Shown piece by piece: positions 1 to 5,868 of a stretch of 6,293 nt of DNA (positions are counted from its first letter, which is position 1; every line of letters begins with the position of its first letter). A program made the position numbers and the translations under genes. The notes under the pieces are model-generated. The model was not told where the DNA came from. It made no database searches and was given only the letters and a program-made list of their open reading frames with translations. This DNA comes from Hyphomicrobiales bacterium (GTDB lineage Bacteria > Pseudomonadota > Alphaproteobacteria > Rhizobiales > Devosiaceae), in the NCBI GenBank assembly GCA_027082895.1, contig JALWTJ010000191.1:723-7015 (forward strand). Direction: 5' to 3'.

Positions 1-560
1 CGCTCATACAATTCGTAATGGGGCGTGAAGGCGATATGCCAGTATCTTTCCCCCGCGGGCAGCGGAGCCTGTTCGAAACTGTCCCCATCGTCCTGACCCG
101 CAGCGCCCTCATCATCCAGACTGACCGTGACAGGCGTGAAGTCGATATCGAATTCCTCCATCGGCTCCTCTTCTTCTTCCCCGGTCAGGATCTTGAAACG
201 CCGCAGCTCCTCTTCCCCGAAATCGGCAGCCAGAACCCGCTCCTCCTGGGCGGCGCTGACAAAATCCGCCACCAGGTCGATCGAACGGATGCACAGGGCC
301 ACCACCTCGTCGGACAATTCCACCCGCCCGTCCCGGACAAAATCGAGCAACGTCTCGAAGGAATGGGCAAATTCGACCAGCTGGTCGAAACCGAATGCTC
401 CGGCCCCCCCCTTGATGGAATGGATCGCCCGGAACACCGCATTCAGGCGTTCCGTATCCCGGTCCCCCTCCTCGATGGCCGCGAACTCCTCTTCCAGGTC
501 GCCCAGCAGTTCGGAGCATTCCTCGAAATAGGTAGCCTTGAATTCGTCCAGTTCACTCAT
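1..560 (-). CDS. cheA: Chemotaxis histidine kinase CheA, N-terminal part (cut by left edge)
   Basis: Cytoplasmic sensor kinase that takes signals from chemoreceptors through CheW and passes phosphate to CheY and CheB. The 186 codons visible hold the P1 (Hpt) phosphotransfer domain, about residues 1-125. Its H-box reads FRAIHSIKGGAGAFGF, and the phospho-accepting histidine is His47, close to the usual position 48. A very acidic linker follows (GEEEEEP near 127-133, then more Asp/Glu to about 160). A segment starting YWHIAFTPH at 173 resembles the start of the P2-like domain of alphaproteobacterial CheA. The dimerisation, ATPase and CheW-like domains lie outside the window, so their integrity cannot be judged. 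The ATG at 560-558 is preceded by GGTGA about 5 nt upstream, and the Hpt domain begins immediately after it. The gene lies 65 bp downstream of cheY on the same strand and is presumably cotranscribed with it. The identification is firm. Confidence 0.96.
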   Translation of the reverse strand, partial: MSELDEFKATYFEECSELLGDLEEEFAAIEEGDRDTERLNAVFRAIHSIKGGAGAFGFDQLVEFAHSFETLLDFVRDGRVELSDEVVALCIRSIDLVADFVSAAQEERVLAADFGEEELRRFKILTGEEEEEPMEEFDIDFTPVTVSLDDEGAAGQDDGDSFEQAPLPAGERYWHIAFTPHYELYE

Positions 561-570
561 GTGACGTCAC
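561..570. repeat. 10-bp perfect palindrome abutting the cheA start
   Basis: GTGACGTCAC is a perfect palindrome directly next to the cheA ATG. It includes the likely ribosome binding site (GGTGA on the minus strand). A second small inverted repeat, CGCA-AA-TGCG, lies at 615-624 just after the cheY stop codon, so the 65-bp cheY-cheA gap carries two short dyads. Function is unknown; they may be chance or may tune cheA translation. Confidence 0.4.
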
Positions 571-625
571 CGGTAATGCAATCTTCTTCAACAGGGCGGG
601 CAAGAGACAGGAAACGCAAATGCGC

Positions 626-985
626 TCAATGCACCACCCGGTGGATGACCGAAATCAGCTTTTCAGGATCAAACGGTTTCACGATCCAGCCCGTTCCGCC
701 CGCAGCACGGCCCAGTTCCTTTTTTTCCTGCGAGGATTCGGTAGTCAGGATGAGAATGGGCAGACTCTTGTTGGCGCCCGAAGCACGCACGTTTCGGATG
801 AATTCGATACCATCCATCACCGGCATGTTGATGTCGGTAATCACCACGTCGAACTCCCCTTCCTCCATTGCCTTGAGCCCCTGCTGGCCATCGGCGGCCT
901 GCACGACCTCGAATCCGGCCTCCTTCAAGGCATGATCCAGCATGGAAAGGATGGTAGGGGAATCATCAACCGTCAGTACGCGCAT
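626..985 (-). CDS. cheY: Chemotaxis response regulator CheY
   Basis: Single-domain receiver protein of 119 aa that accepts phosphate from CheA and binds the flagellar motor switch. All receiver hallmarks are visible: acidic pair Asp7-Asp8, phospho-acceptor Asp51 in VVITDINMP, Thr81 in LILTTES, Lys103 in IVKPF, and Trp100 at the position of the switch Tyr/Phe. There is no output domain. The TGWIVKPF ending is typical of alphaproteobacterial CheY proteins encoded in che operons. The ATG at 985-983 has an AGAGGA Shine-Dalgarno sequence about 6 nt upstream, inside the end of the STAS gene; only 1 nt separates the two genes, indicating translational coupling. cheA follows after 65 bp. The family is certain. 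Whether it acts on the motor or as a phosphate sink cannot be decided from sequence, as many alphaproteobacteria have several CheY copies. Confidence 0.96.
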   Translation of the reverse strand: MRVLTVDDSPTILSMLDHALKEAGFEVVQAADGQQGLKAMEEGEFDVVITDINMPVMDGIEFIRNVRASGANKSLPILILTTESSQEKKELGRAAGGTGWIVKPFDPEKLISVIHRVVH

Positions 986-986
986 G

Positions 987-1301
987 TCAGTCCTCTTGTT
1001 CTGTCCGGGTCAGGATGGGAGCCATCACCTGTTGCATGCCCAGCCGATCCACTGCCTCGCCAAAGGCAGGGCTTGGATTGCTGATCTGGAAGGTGACGCC
1101 CTTGGCTTCGGCGGTGTTGCGAGCGCTGATCATCATCAGCAAAGCATTGGTTACCAGCCGGGTTACTCCGGAACCGTCCAGCCGGACGTCTCCGGTGTCC
1201 AGGGCACCGTTCAGCCAGTCCCGCAATTCATCAATGGCATCCACGTCAACGACGCTGGGCAATGGCAGGGATTGAATTTCCGTCTGGGGCATGTTCGGCA
1301 C
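987..1301 (-). CDS. STAS-domain protein, first gene of the chemotaxis operon
   Basis: Small cytoplasmic protein of 104 aa made almost entirely of a STAS (anti-anti-sigma-factor-like) domain. After the beta strand VRLDGSGV, the loop where SpoIIAA-type proteins carry a phosphorylatable Ser/Thr reads RLVTNALLMMISA, so Thr51 is the candidate acceptor. A second conserved stretch, KGVTFQISNPSPAFGEAVDRLGM, fits the STAS C-terminal half. I recall STAS genes of this kind at the head of che operons in Rhodospirillales relatives; their role is little defined. No anti-sigma kinase partner is in the window. The start chosen is GTG at 1301, because AAGGA at 1311-1307 is 5 nt upstream; the in-frame ATG at 1292 would be 14 nt away. 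It is tightly linked to cheY (1 nt gap). The fold is confident, the function is not. Confidence 0.85.
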   Translation of the reverse strand: MPNMPQTEIQSLPLPSVVDVDAIDELRDWLNGALDTGDVRLDGSGVTRLVTNALLMMISARNTAEAKGVTFQISNPSPAFGEAVDRLGMQQVMAPILTRTEQED

Positions 1302-1306
1302 ACATT

Positions 1307-1311
1307 TCCTT
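1307..1311 (-). promoter_or_regulatory. Shine-Dalgarno AAGGA deciding the GTG start of the STAS gene
   Basis: AAGGA on the minus strand lies 5 nt before GTG at 1301 and 14 nt before the in-frame ATG at 1292, so the GTG is the better start. The 57-bp gap 1302-1358 otherwise holds no hairpin terminator and no convincing promoter. Readthrough from the upstream hydrolase gene into the che genes is therefore possible. Confidence 0.55.
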
Positions 1312-1358
1312 CATTTTCATGCAGGAAGTGTCGTACGGAACCGTTTACATTTTCCTAA

Positions 1359-2426
1359 CTATAGCGCCGATTGCGAACCGCCCCGTTCGAGTGCCGCGCG
1401 GATGGCCGCCACATCCACCTGTTCGACCCTGTCGGGTTGCCAGCGCGCCGAATGGTCCTTGTCCACAAGTACCGCCCGCACCCCTTCGGAAAAATCGTGC
1501 CGAGGCGCCATGAACCGGGACAGTTCCAGGTCCGCCGAAAGAACCCGGGACACATCCGGGTCATGTCGCGCCGCATCCAGCCCCAGAACATGCACCTGGT
1601 GCGATGTGGGACACCGGCCAAGGATCGTTGCCGCCATTTCCCCAAGCTCCGAGTCTGCCGTCACCTCCCGTTCAAGCCGTTTCATGATGGCCGCGCCATC
1701 ATCCCCCGCAAACACCTGCGCGAACCGGTCGGCCAGGGCGCAGAACGCTCCGTCCCGCATCCCGCCCTGCGGGACAATATCACCCAGCAGGGCCTCAAGC
1801 TGCCCGCGCACCCCATCCTGCTGCGAAATCCGGACGAGCCGCTCGCGCAGCCCGGCACGCTCCGCCTCCGGCACCACCCCATCAACCAGCCCCAGCGCCA
1901 TGGCATCCTCCAGCCCCACCGGCACGCCGGAGAGCATGAACATCAGGGCCCGGTGGCGCGGGGCGTGGGCGAGAATGGCGCGCACCCCCACATCGCAGAA
2001 AAATCCGATGGCCGCCTCCGGCATGGCATAACGGGCACCCGCCACCCCGATCCGATAGCGGGCATGCCCGGCAATGCCGATCCCGCCCCCCATCACCGCA
2101 CCATGGGTCAGGGCCACCACCGGCTTTTCGTAAGTGGCGATCTGCCGGTTCATCCCGTATTCGGAAACGAAAAATCCGAACCCGCGCTCATGCTCGCCCC
2201 GATCCATGACATTTCGCGTCCAGCGCACATCGCCGCCGGCACAAAACCCCCGCGGCCCTTCCCCCTCGAAAAGAACCATCACAACCCTGTCATCCCGTGC
2301 CCAGCCCGTCAGGGCGGAACGAATGGCACCGATCATGTCCGGTGTCAGCGCATTGATCGCTGCGGGGCGCTGCAACCGGATCACCCCGAGCTTTCCCTCG
2401 ACCCGGCTCAAGACATGTTCGCCCAT
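1359..2426 (-). CDS. 3-hydroxyisobutyryl-CoA hydrolase / enoyl-CoA hydratase family protein
   Basis: Crotonase-fold acyl-CoA enzyme of 355 aa, the normal HIBCH length. That family hydrolyses 3-hydroxyisobutyryl-CoA in valine breakdown, in the cytoplasm. Visible marks: NALT at 25-28; oxyanion-hole segment FCAGGD at 61-66; VMGGGIGI at 111-118; active-site region AMPEAAIGFFCDVG with the expected acidic pair Glu137 and Asp145; and the HIBCH-specific C-terminal motif HDFSEGVRAVLVDKD at about 310-324. This last motif separates it from ordinary 260-aa enoyl-CoA hydratases. Odd points: HIBCH normally has FFPDVGG(S/G)YFL, but here it is FFCDVGVRAIL, so the Pro and the following Gly/aromatic residues differ. 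The start is the ATG at 2426, with GGGGGA about 6 nt upstream; the frame stays open to an ATG at 2555, but those 43 residues are outside the fold and cover a palindrome region. No other valine-degradation gene is nearby. Hydrolase versus hydratase/isomerase activity is not proven. Confidence 0.85.
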   Translation of the reverse strand: MGEHVLSRVEGKLGVIRLQRPAAINALTPDMIGAIRSALTGWARDDRVVMVLFEGEGPRGFCAGGDVRWTRNVMDRGEHERGFGFFVSEYGMNRQIATYEKPVVALTHGAVMGGGIGIAGHARYRIGVAGARYAMPEAAIGFFCDVGVRAILAHAPRHRALMFMLSGVPVGLEDAMALGLVDGVVPEAERAGLRERLVRISQQDGVRGQLEALLGDIVPQGGMRDGAFCALADRFAQVFAGDDGAAIMKRLEREVTADSELGEMAATILGRCPTSHQVHVLGLDAARHDPDVSRVLSADLELSRFMAPRHDFSEGVRAVLVDKDHSARWQPDRVEQVDVAAIRAALERGGSQSAL

Positions 2427-2444
2427 GGTTTTCCCCCTGTCCCC

Positions 2445-2456
2445 GGAAACGTTTCC
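2445..2456. promoter_or_regulatory. Palindromic operator-like site 1 (GGAAACGTTTCC)
   Basis: Perfect 12-bp palindrome with a central CG, in the style of LacI-family operators (AAACGTTT core). It ends 18 nt before the hydrolase start codon, just upstream of that gene's ribosome binding site, where a bound repressor would block transcription. A weak minus-strand promoter candidate lies just upstream (TTGCAC at 2491-2486, 17 nt, CATGAA at 2468-2463), which would put this site close to +1. The regulator is not in the window; family assignment is inference. Confidence 0.5.
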
Positions 2457-2538
2457 CGTCTTTTCATGTTGCGGTTCGGCGAAAAGTGCAATCCCCACCG
2501 CCCGCGCATCGAATCCGCTGCACGTCAAATTAACTGGC

Positions 2539-2553
2539 GGGAAACGGTTTCCC
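2539..2553. promoter_or_regulatory. Palindromic operator-like site 2 (GGGAAACGGTTTCCC)
   Basis: Perfect 7+1+7 palindrome sharing the GGAAAC/GTTTCC arms of the site at 2445-2456, but with one extra central base. The two centres are about 95.5 bp apart, near nine helical turns, which would allow one protein to bridge them. It lies 55 bp before the oxidoreductase start. A poor plus-strand promoter can be drawn with its -35 on the edge of the site (TTCCCA at 2549-2554, 17 nt, TAAGGC at 2572-2577), so binding here could control that gene. Confidence 0.5.
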
Positions 2554-2590
2554 AACCCCCCTCGCCAATGCTAAGGCTGAAAGAAAAAAG

Positions 2591-2675
2591 GGGCAATCCG
2601 GAACTGAAATGACCAATGTATCACTAACCGGGATTGCCCGCGATCTGGCCGAACGGGCACGCTCCGGCAATCCCG
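2591..2675 (+). repeat. Alternative inverted repeats around the oxidoreductase start codon
   Basis: GGGCAATCC (2591-2599) is the exact complement of GGATTGCCC (2631-2639), giving a 9-bp stem whose 31-nt loop contains the presumed ribosome binding site and the ATG. The same central segment (CGGGATTGCC, 2629-2638) is also the exact 10-bp complement of GGCAATCCCG (2666-2675), with a 27-nt loop. The two stems exclude one another. This could be an RNA-level switch on translation initiation, or chance in GC-rich DNA. Confidence 0.35.
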
Positions 2676-3925
2676 TTCGCCTCGGCATCATCGGCTCGGG
2701 GGAAATGGGCACGGACCTGGTGACCCAGGCCATGCTGATGGAAGGGCTGGAAATCGCCGTCATTGCCACCCGCCGCCCCGCAACTGCCCTTGCCGCCCTT
2801 GCCATCGCCTACGGGGACACCGCCATGGGCCGGGAAGTATCGTCGCGAAAGGCCATGTCCGAAGCGCTGGACATGGGCAAGATCGCCATCACCAGCGATC
2901 CCAACCTGATGGTTACCGCCCCCGAGGTGGACGTGGTCATTGATGCTACCGGCAAGCCGGGCGTTGCCGCCGATTATGACCTGCTGGCCATGGAAAACGG
3001 CAAGCATGTCGTGATGATGAACGTGGAAGCGGACGTGACCATCGGTCCCTACCTGAAGGCCCAGGCCGACCGGCTGGGGGTCATTTATTCCGTCGGAGCG
3101 GGAGACGAACCGTCCTCGTGCATGGAACTGATCGAATTTGCCTCCGCCCTGGGCTACACCATCGTTTCCGCCGGCAAGGGCAAGAACAACCCGCTCAGGC
3201 ATGATGCGGTGCCCGCCGATTTCGAGGAGGAAGCCAGCCGGCGCAACATGAACCCGCGCATGCTGGTCGAATTCATCGACGGCTCGAAAACTGCCGTCGA
3301 AATGGCAGCCATTGCCAACGCCACCGGCCTGAAACCCGACATTGCGGGCATGCACGGCCCAAAGGCCTCCCGTGACGAACTGCCCGGTGTTCTGATTCCG
3401 AAGCAGGATGGGGGCATCCTGAACAATGTGGGCGTGGTGGATTATACCATCGGCAAGGGCGTTGCCCCCGGTGTTTTCGTCATCGTCAAGGCCGAACATC
3501 CCCGTGTCATCGAACGCATGGACGACCTGCATGTGGGTACCGGTCCCTATTACGGATTTTTCCGCCCCTATCACCTGACCTCCCTTGAAGTGCCCCTGAC
3601 CGCCGCCCGCATCATGCTGCATGGCAAGGCGGACATGGTACCCCTTCCACGGCCCGTGGCCGAAGTCTGTGCCGTGGCAAAGCGCGATCTGAAACCGGGC
3701 GAAACACTGGATGCGATCGGGGAGACCTGCTACCGGTCCTTCACCATGACCGTTGAAGATGCGCGGCAGAAGGACTGCCTGCCCGTGGGATTGCTCGAAG
3801 GGGGAAAGGTCACCGCCCCGATCAGAAAGGGCGACCTCATCACCCGCGCCAATGCCACCCCGGACACCAGCACCCTGCTCTATGAACTGCGCCAGCGCCA
3901 GGACCGGATGCTGAACCCTGTCTGA
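2609..3925 (+). CDS. Homoserine-dehydrogenase-like NAD(P) oxidoreductase with C-terminal SAF domain
   Basis: 438-aa cytoplasmic protein of the COG4091 type. The N-terminal Rossmann fold has the dinucleotide motif GSGEMG at 29-34, preceded by the hydrophobic strand VRLGII. DATG at 112-115 follows the dehydrogenase pattern. The middle part carries family signatures that I recognise from COG4091: MNVEADVTIGP, YSVGAGDEPSSCMELIEFA, AGKGKNNP, and IDGSKTAVEMAAIANATGL. From about residue 352 a SAF domain begins (DLKPGETLD at 360-368, then LPVGLLEGGKVTAPIRKGDLI); SAF domains also occur in sialate synthases and in sugar-acid dehydratases. It is probably an NAD(P)-dependent enzyme on a small polar or sugar-acid substrate. 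True homoserine dehydrogenase activity is doubtful, since no aspartokinase or threonine genes are near. The ATG has GGA 6 nt upstream. It is divergent from the hydrolase across paired palindromes and is followed 32 bp later by the ZIP gene. The substrate is unknown. Confidence 0.85.
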   Translation: MTNVSLTGIARDLAERARSGNPVRLGIIGSGEMGTDLVTQAMLMEGLEIAVIATRRPATALAALAIAYGDTAMGREVSSRKAMSEALDMGKIAITSDPNLMVTAPEVDVVIDATGKPGVAADYDLLAMENGKHVVMMNVEADVTIGPYLKAQADRLGVIYSVGAGDEPSSCMELIEFASALGYTIVSAGKGKNNPLRHDAVPADFEEEASRRNMNPRMLVEFIDGSKTAVEMAAIANATGLKPDIAGMHGPKASRDELPGVLIPKQDGGILNNVGVVDYTIGKGVAPGVFVIVKAEHPRVIERMDDLHVGTGPYYGFFRPYHLTSLEVPLTAARIMLHGKADMVPLPRPVAEVCAVAKRDLKPGETLDAIGETCYRSFTMTVEDARQKDCLPVGLLEGGKVTAPIRKGDLITRANATPDTSTLLYELRQRQDRMLNPV

Positions 3926-3946
3926 ACCGGCAAACAGGTCGGCTGC

Positions 3947-3951
3947 AAGGA
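3947..3951 (+). promoter_or_regulatory. Shine-Dalgarno AAGGA deciding the GTG start of the ZIP gene
   Basis: AAGGA lies 6 nt before GTG at 3958 and 12 nt before the in-frame ATG at 3964, which favours the GTG start. There is no terminator in the 32-bp gap after the oxidoreductase stop, so the two genes are probably one transcript. Confidence 0.5.
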
Positions 3952-3957
3952 ATATTT

Positions 3958-4656
3958 GTGCCCATGCAAATGTCGGTTTTCCAGTTCACCCTCATTCCGG
4001 CAATCCTTGCCATTCTCGCCGCCGCCCTAGCGGTGCGGGTTCGCCCCGGCCCACAAGCCGTCAGCGCCATCCAGCATTTTGCCGCCGGCGTGGTATTTGC
4101 CGCAGCAGCAGGCGAAATCCTGCCCGACATCATGCACGCCAACTTCCCCCTTGCCACCCTGATCGGCGGTGCGGCGGGAGTTGCCCTCATGCTGGGAATC
4201 AAGCAACTGGAAACCCGCATCAAGGGACCGCTCGGCATTCTGAGCATGATCGGATTCGACCTGTTCATAGACGGCCTGATCCTGGGGATCGGTTTTGTTG
4301 CCGCTGTCAAGACCGGTCTCCTGCTCACCATGGCCCTGTCCCTTGAAGTCGTCTTTCTGGCATTGGCCTTGTCCGTGGATCTGCAAAAGGATGGCTATCC
4401 GGCCGGCAAGGCGATCGCCATGGTTGCTTCCCTCATGGCATTGCTGCCCCTTGGCGCCCTGCTGGCAACGCCCATTGCAGCCCTGCCACCGGCTGTGGTT
4501 ACCGGTTTCTTCGCCTTCGGCCTGATGGCCCTTCTTTACCTGGTGACCGAAGAACTGCTGGTGGAAGCCCATGAAACGCCGGAAAAACCATGGATCACAA
4601 CCATGTTCTTTACCGGTTTCCTCACCCTTCTGCTGGCCGAGGAAATGATGGGCTAA
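3958..4656 (+). CDS. ZIP-family metal transporter-like membrane protein with atypical metal site
   Basis: Inner-membrane protein of 232 aa with about eight hydrophobic segments (near 8-27, 37-58, 65-81, 92-117, 119-141, 152-172, 177-198, 213-229), the ZIP topology. ZIP proteins carry Zn2+ or other divalent metals into the cytoplasm. The second segment, QHFAAGVVFAAAAGEILPDIMH (residues 39-60, with His40, Glu53, Asp57 and His60), matches the ZIP pattern. In the fourth segment, however, the usual HN-x-x-E/D-G motif is GFDLFIDG, leaving Asp101 and Asp105. In the fifth, the usual HE/HN-x-P-E motif is SLEVVFLA, leaving only Glu130. The canonical histidines of the binuclear site are therefore absent, and the transported ion, or transport itself, is uncertain. 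The seventh segment ends in the acidic YLVTEELLVEAHE. There is no His-rich loop. It probably shares a transcript with the oxidoreductase. The fold is fairly sure, the substrate is not. Confidence 0.75.
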   Translation: MPMQMSVFQFTLIPAILAILAAALAVRVRPGPQAVSAIQHFAAGVVFAAAAGEILPDIMHANFPLATLIGGAAGVALMLGIKQLETRIKGPLGILSMIGFDLFIDGLILGIGFVAAVKTGLLLTMALSLEVVFLALALSVDLQKDGYPAGKAIAMVASLMALLPLGALLATPIAALPPAVVTGFFAFGLMALLYLVTEELLVEAHETPEKPWITTMFFTGFLTLLLAEEMMG

Positions 4657-4714
4657 ATATCCGTCCGCGCTCCTGCCCGACCGCTGAAAACATGGATCAA
4701 CTCCGGTTGACAAA

Positions 4715-4730
4715 TCCCGGCAGTCCGGGA
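4715..4730 (-). terminator. Possible weak terminator hairpin after the ABC permease gene
   Basis: TCCCGG-CAGT-CCGGGA forms a 6-bp GC-rich stem with a 4-nt loop in the 78-bp convergent gap (4657-4734). Read on the minus strand, it lies 4 nt past the permease stop and is followed by TTTGTC, a poor T-tract. On the plus strand no T-run follows. A weaker CAAC-TCCG-GTTG stem lies at 4698-4709. It could end the exporter transcript, but the stem is short. Confidence 0.4.
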
Positions 4731-4734
4731 GGGC

Positions 4735-5868
4735 TCAGTCCAGCGTCTGGCGGTAACGCAACAGGGCGACGGTAACGATAACCAGCATGATCAGGGAAAT
4801 GGCTCCCATGTCCCCGGTCACATCAGCAACATCCGCCCCCTTGAGCATGACCTTGCGCACCAGCCGGAGAAAATGGGTGGCCGGAATGGCCGTGCCGATG
4901 GCCTGTGCCCAGTTCGGCATGCCGGAAAAGGGAAACATGAACCCGGACAGAAGGATCGTTGGCAACAGGGTGAAGAACGAGATCTGCATGGCCTGCATCT
5001 GGGAACGCGCCACCGTGGAAATGAGAAACCCCAGGGCCAGATTGACCACAAGGTAAAGATTGAATCCCCAAAAGAACGCCAGGGGGTTGCCCAGAAACGG
5101 CACGCCAAAGAACCGGCCCGCCGCAACGAGAAACACACCCGTCTGCACATAGCCCACGAACACATAGGGAAGAATCTTGCCCAGCATCACCTCGGCGGGG
5201 CGTACCGGTGTTGCAATCAGCATTTCCATGGTGCCCTTCTCGCTTTCCTTGACGATGGCCACCGCCGTGATCATTACCATGGTCATGGAAAGGATGATCG
5301 CCAGCAAGCCGGGAACGATGTTCAGGGACGTGCTGCCTTCCGGATTGTACTGGCGGTGTACGACAACGGAAAAGGGCGCCTGTGCTCCCGCAGAAGCGCC
5401 AAGAGGCCCCACCAGGGTTTCCCGGATCGCCACCTGCACGATGCCGCTCATGGCCCCCACCGCACCCGCCGCCGCCGACGGATCCGACGCATCGGCAGCA
5501 ATCAGCACATCCGGATGCAGTCCGCGCACGATATCCCGCTCGAAATCCGGTGGAATCACCACCACGAAATTGGCCGTCCCCTCCCGCAAGGCCCGGTCAC
5601 CTTCTTCCGTGCCACTGACAACCCCGATAAAATCGAAATAATCCGAATTGGCCATTCCCGAAATTACGGCCCGCACCACCGGCCCGTTATCGGCCATCTC
5701 CACGAGGGTGCGCAGATGCTTGGGGTCCGAGTTGATGGCATAGCCAAACAGGATCAACTGCATGATGGGCAGGCCGATCATCATGGCAAATGTCAGGCGA
5801 TCCCGCCGCATCTGGATGAATTCCTTGAACAGGACCGCAAGGAAGCGGGCGGGAGAAAAGATACGCAT
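4735..5868 (-). CDS. ABC-2 type transporter permease (YbhR/YhhJ-like)
   Basis: Inner-membrane subunit (377 aa) of an ABC exporter that probably expels drugs or other small hydrophobic compounds. The architecture is that of the YbhR/YhhJ group: one transmembrane helix near 25-45, a large extracytoplasmic domain to about residue 180, then five more helices. The conserved cytoplasmic segment EKGTMEMLIATPVRPAEVMLGKILPY follows the second helix and is typical of ABC-2 permeases. LLSGFMFPFSGMP is the usual motif in the fifth. The start is taken as the ATG at 5868, with GGAGGA at 5879-5874 5 nt upstream; the GTG one codon earlier would leave only 2 nt. The ATG overlaps the ATPase stop codon (TGATG), so the two subunits are translationally coupled. 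YbhR-type exporters usually come with an HlyD-like adaptor protein, which would have to lie beyond the right edge. The substrate is unknown. Confidence 0.9.
   Translation of the reverse strand: MRIFSPARFLAVLFKEFIQMRRDRLTFAMMIGLPIMQLILFGYAINSDPKHLRTLVEMADNGPVVRAVISGMANSDYFDFIGVVSGTEEGDRALREGTANFVVVIPPDFERDIVRGLHPDVLIAADASDPSAAAGAVGAMSGIVQVAIRETLVGPLGASAGAQAPFSVVVHRQYNPEGSTSLNIVPGLLAIILSMTMVMITAVAIVKESEKGTMEMLIATPVRPAEVMLGKILPYVFVGYVQTGVFLVAAGRFFGVPFLGNPLAFFWGFNLYLVVNLALGFLISTVARSQMQAMQISFFTLLPTILLSGFMFPFSGMPNWAQAIGTAIPATHFLRLVRKVMLKGADVADVTGDMGAISLIMLVIVTVALLRYRQTLD

Noticed and set aside
666..682. AAACGGTTT palindrome inside cheY, similar to the operator-like sites at 2445 and 2539.
   Set aside because: These bases encode the conserved receiver motif Lys-Pro-Phe (AAA CCG TTT on the minus strand), so protein constraint explains the match.
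18..935. Plus-strand open frame of 305 codons across cheA and cheY.
   Set aside because: It lies opposite two certain chemotaxis genes and shows no family pattern; it is a shadow frame.
1358..1363. TATAGT (minus strand) overlapping the hydrolase stop codon as a -10 box for the che operon.
   Set aside because: It matches a -10 hexamer in 5 of 6 bases, but there is no acceptable -35 sequence 16-18 nt upstream. I also found no sigma-28 or sigma-54 pattern in the gap, so I did not call a promoter.
2427..2555. N-terminal extension of the hydrolase reading frame by 43 codons to an ATG at 2555.
   Set aside because: The crotonase fold starts right after the ATG at 2426, which has a good ribosome binding site. 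The extension would place both the palindrome at 2445 and most of the one at 2539 inside coding sequence, and it resembles no family leader.
1371..2612. Long plus-strand open frame of 413 codons opposite the hydrolase gene.
   Set aside because: It is antisense to a clear crotonase-fold gene. Its composition (rich in Pro, His and Arg) is typical of a GC-rich shadow frame, and it has no recognisable domain.
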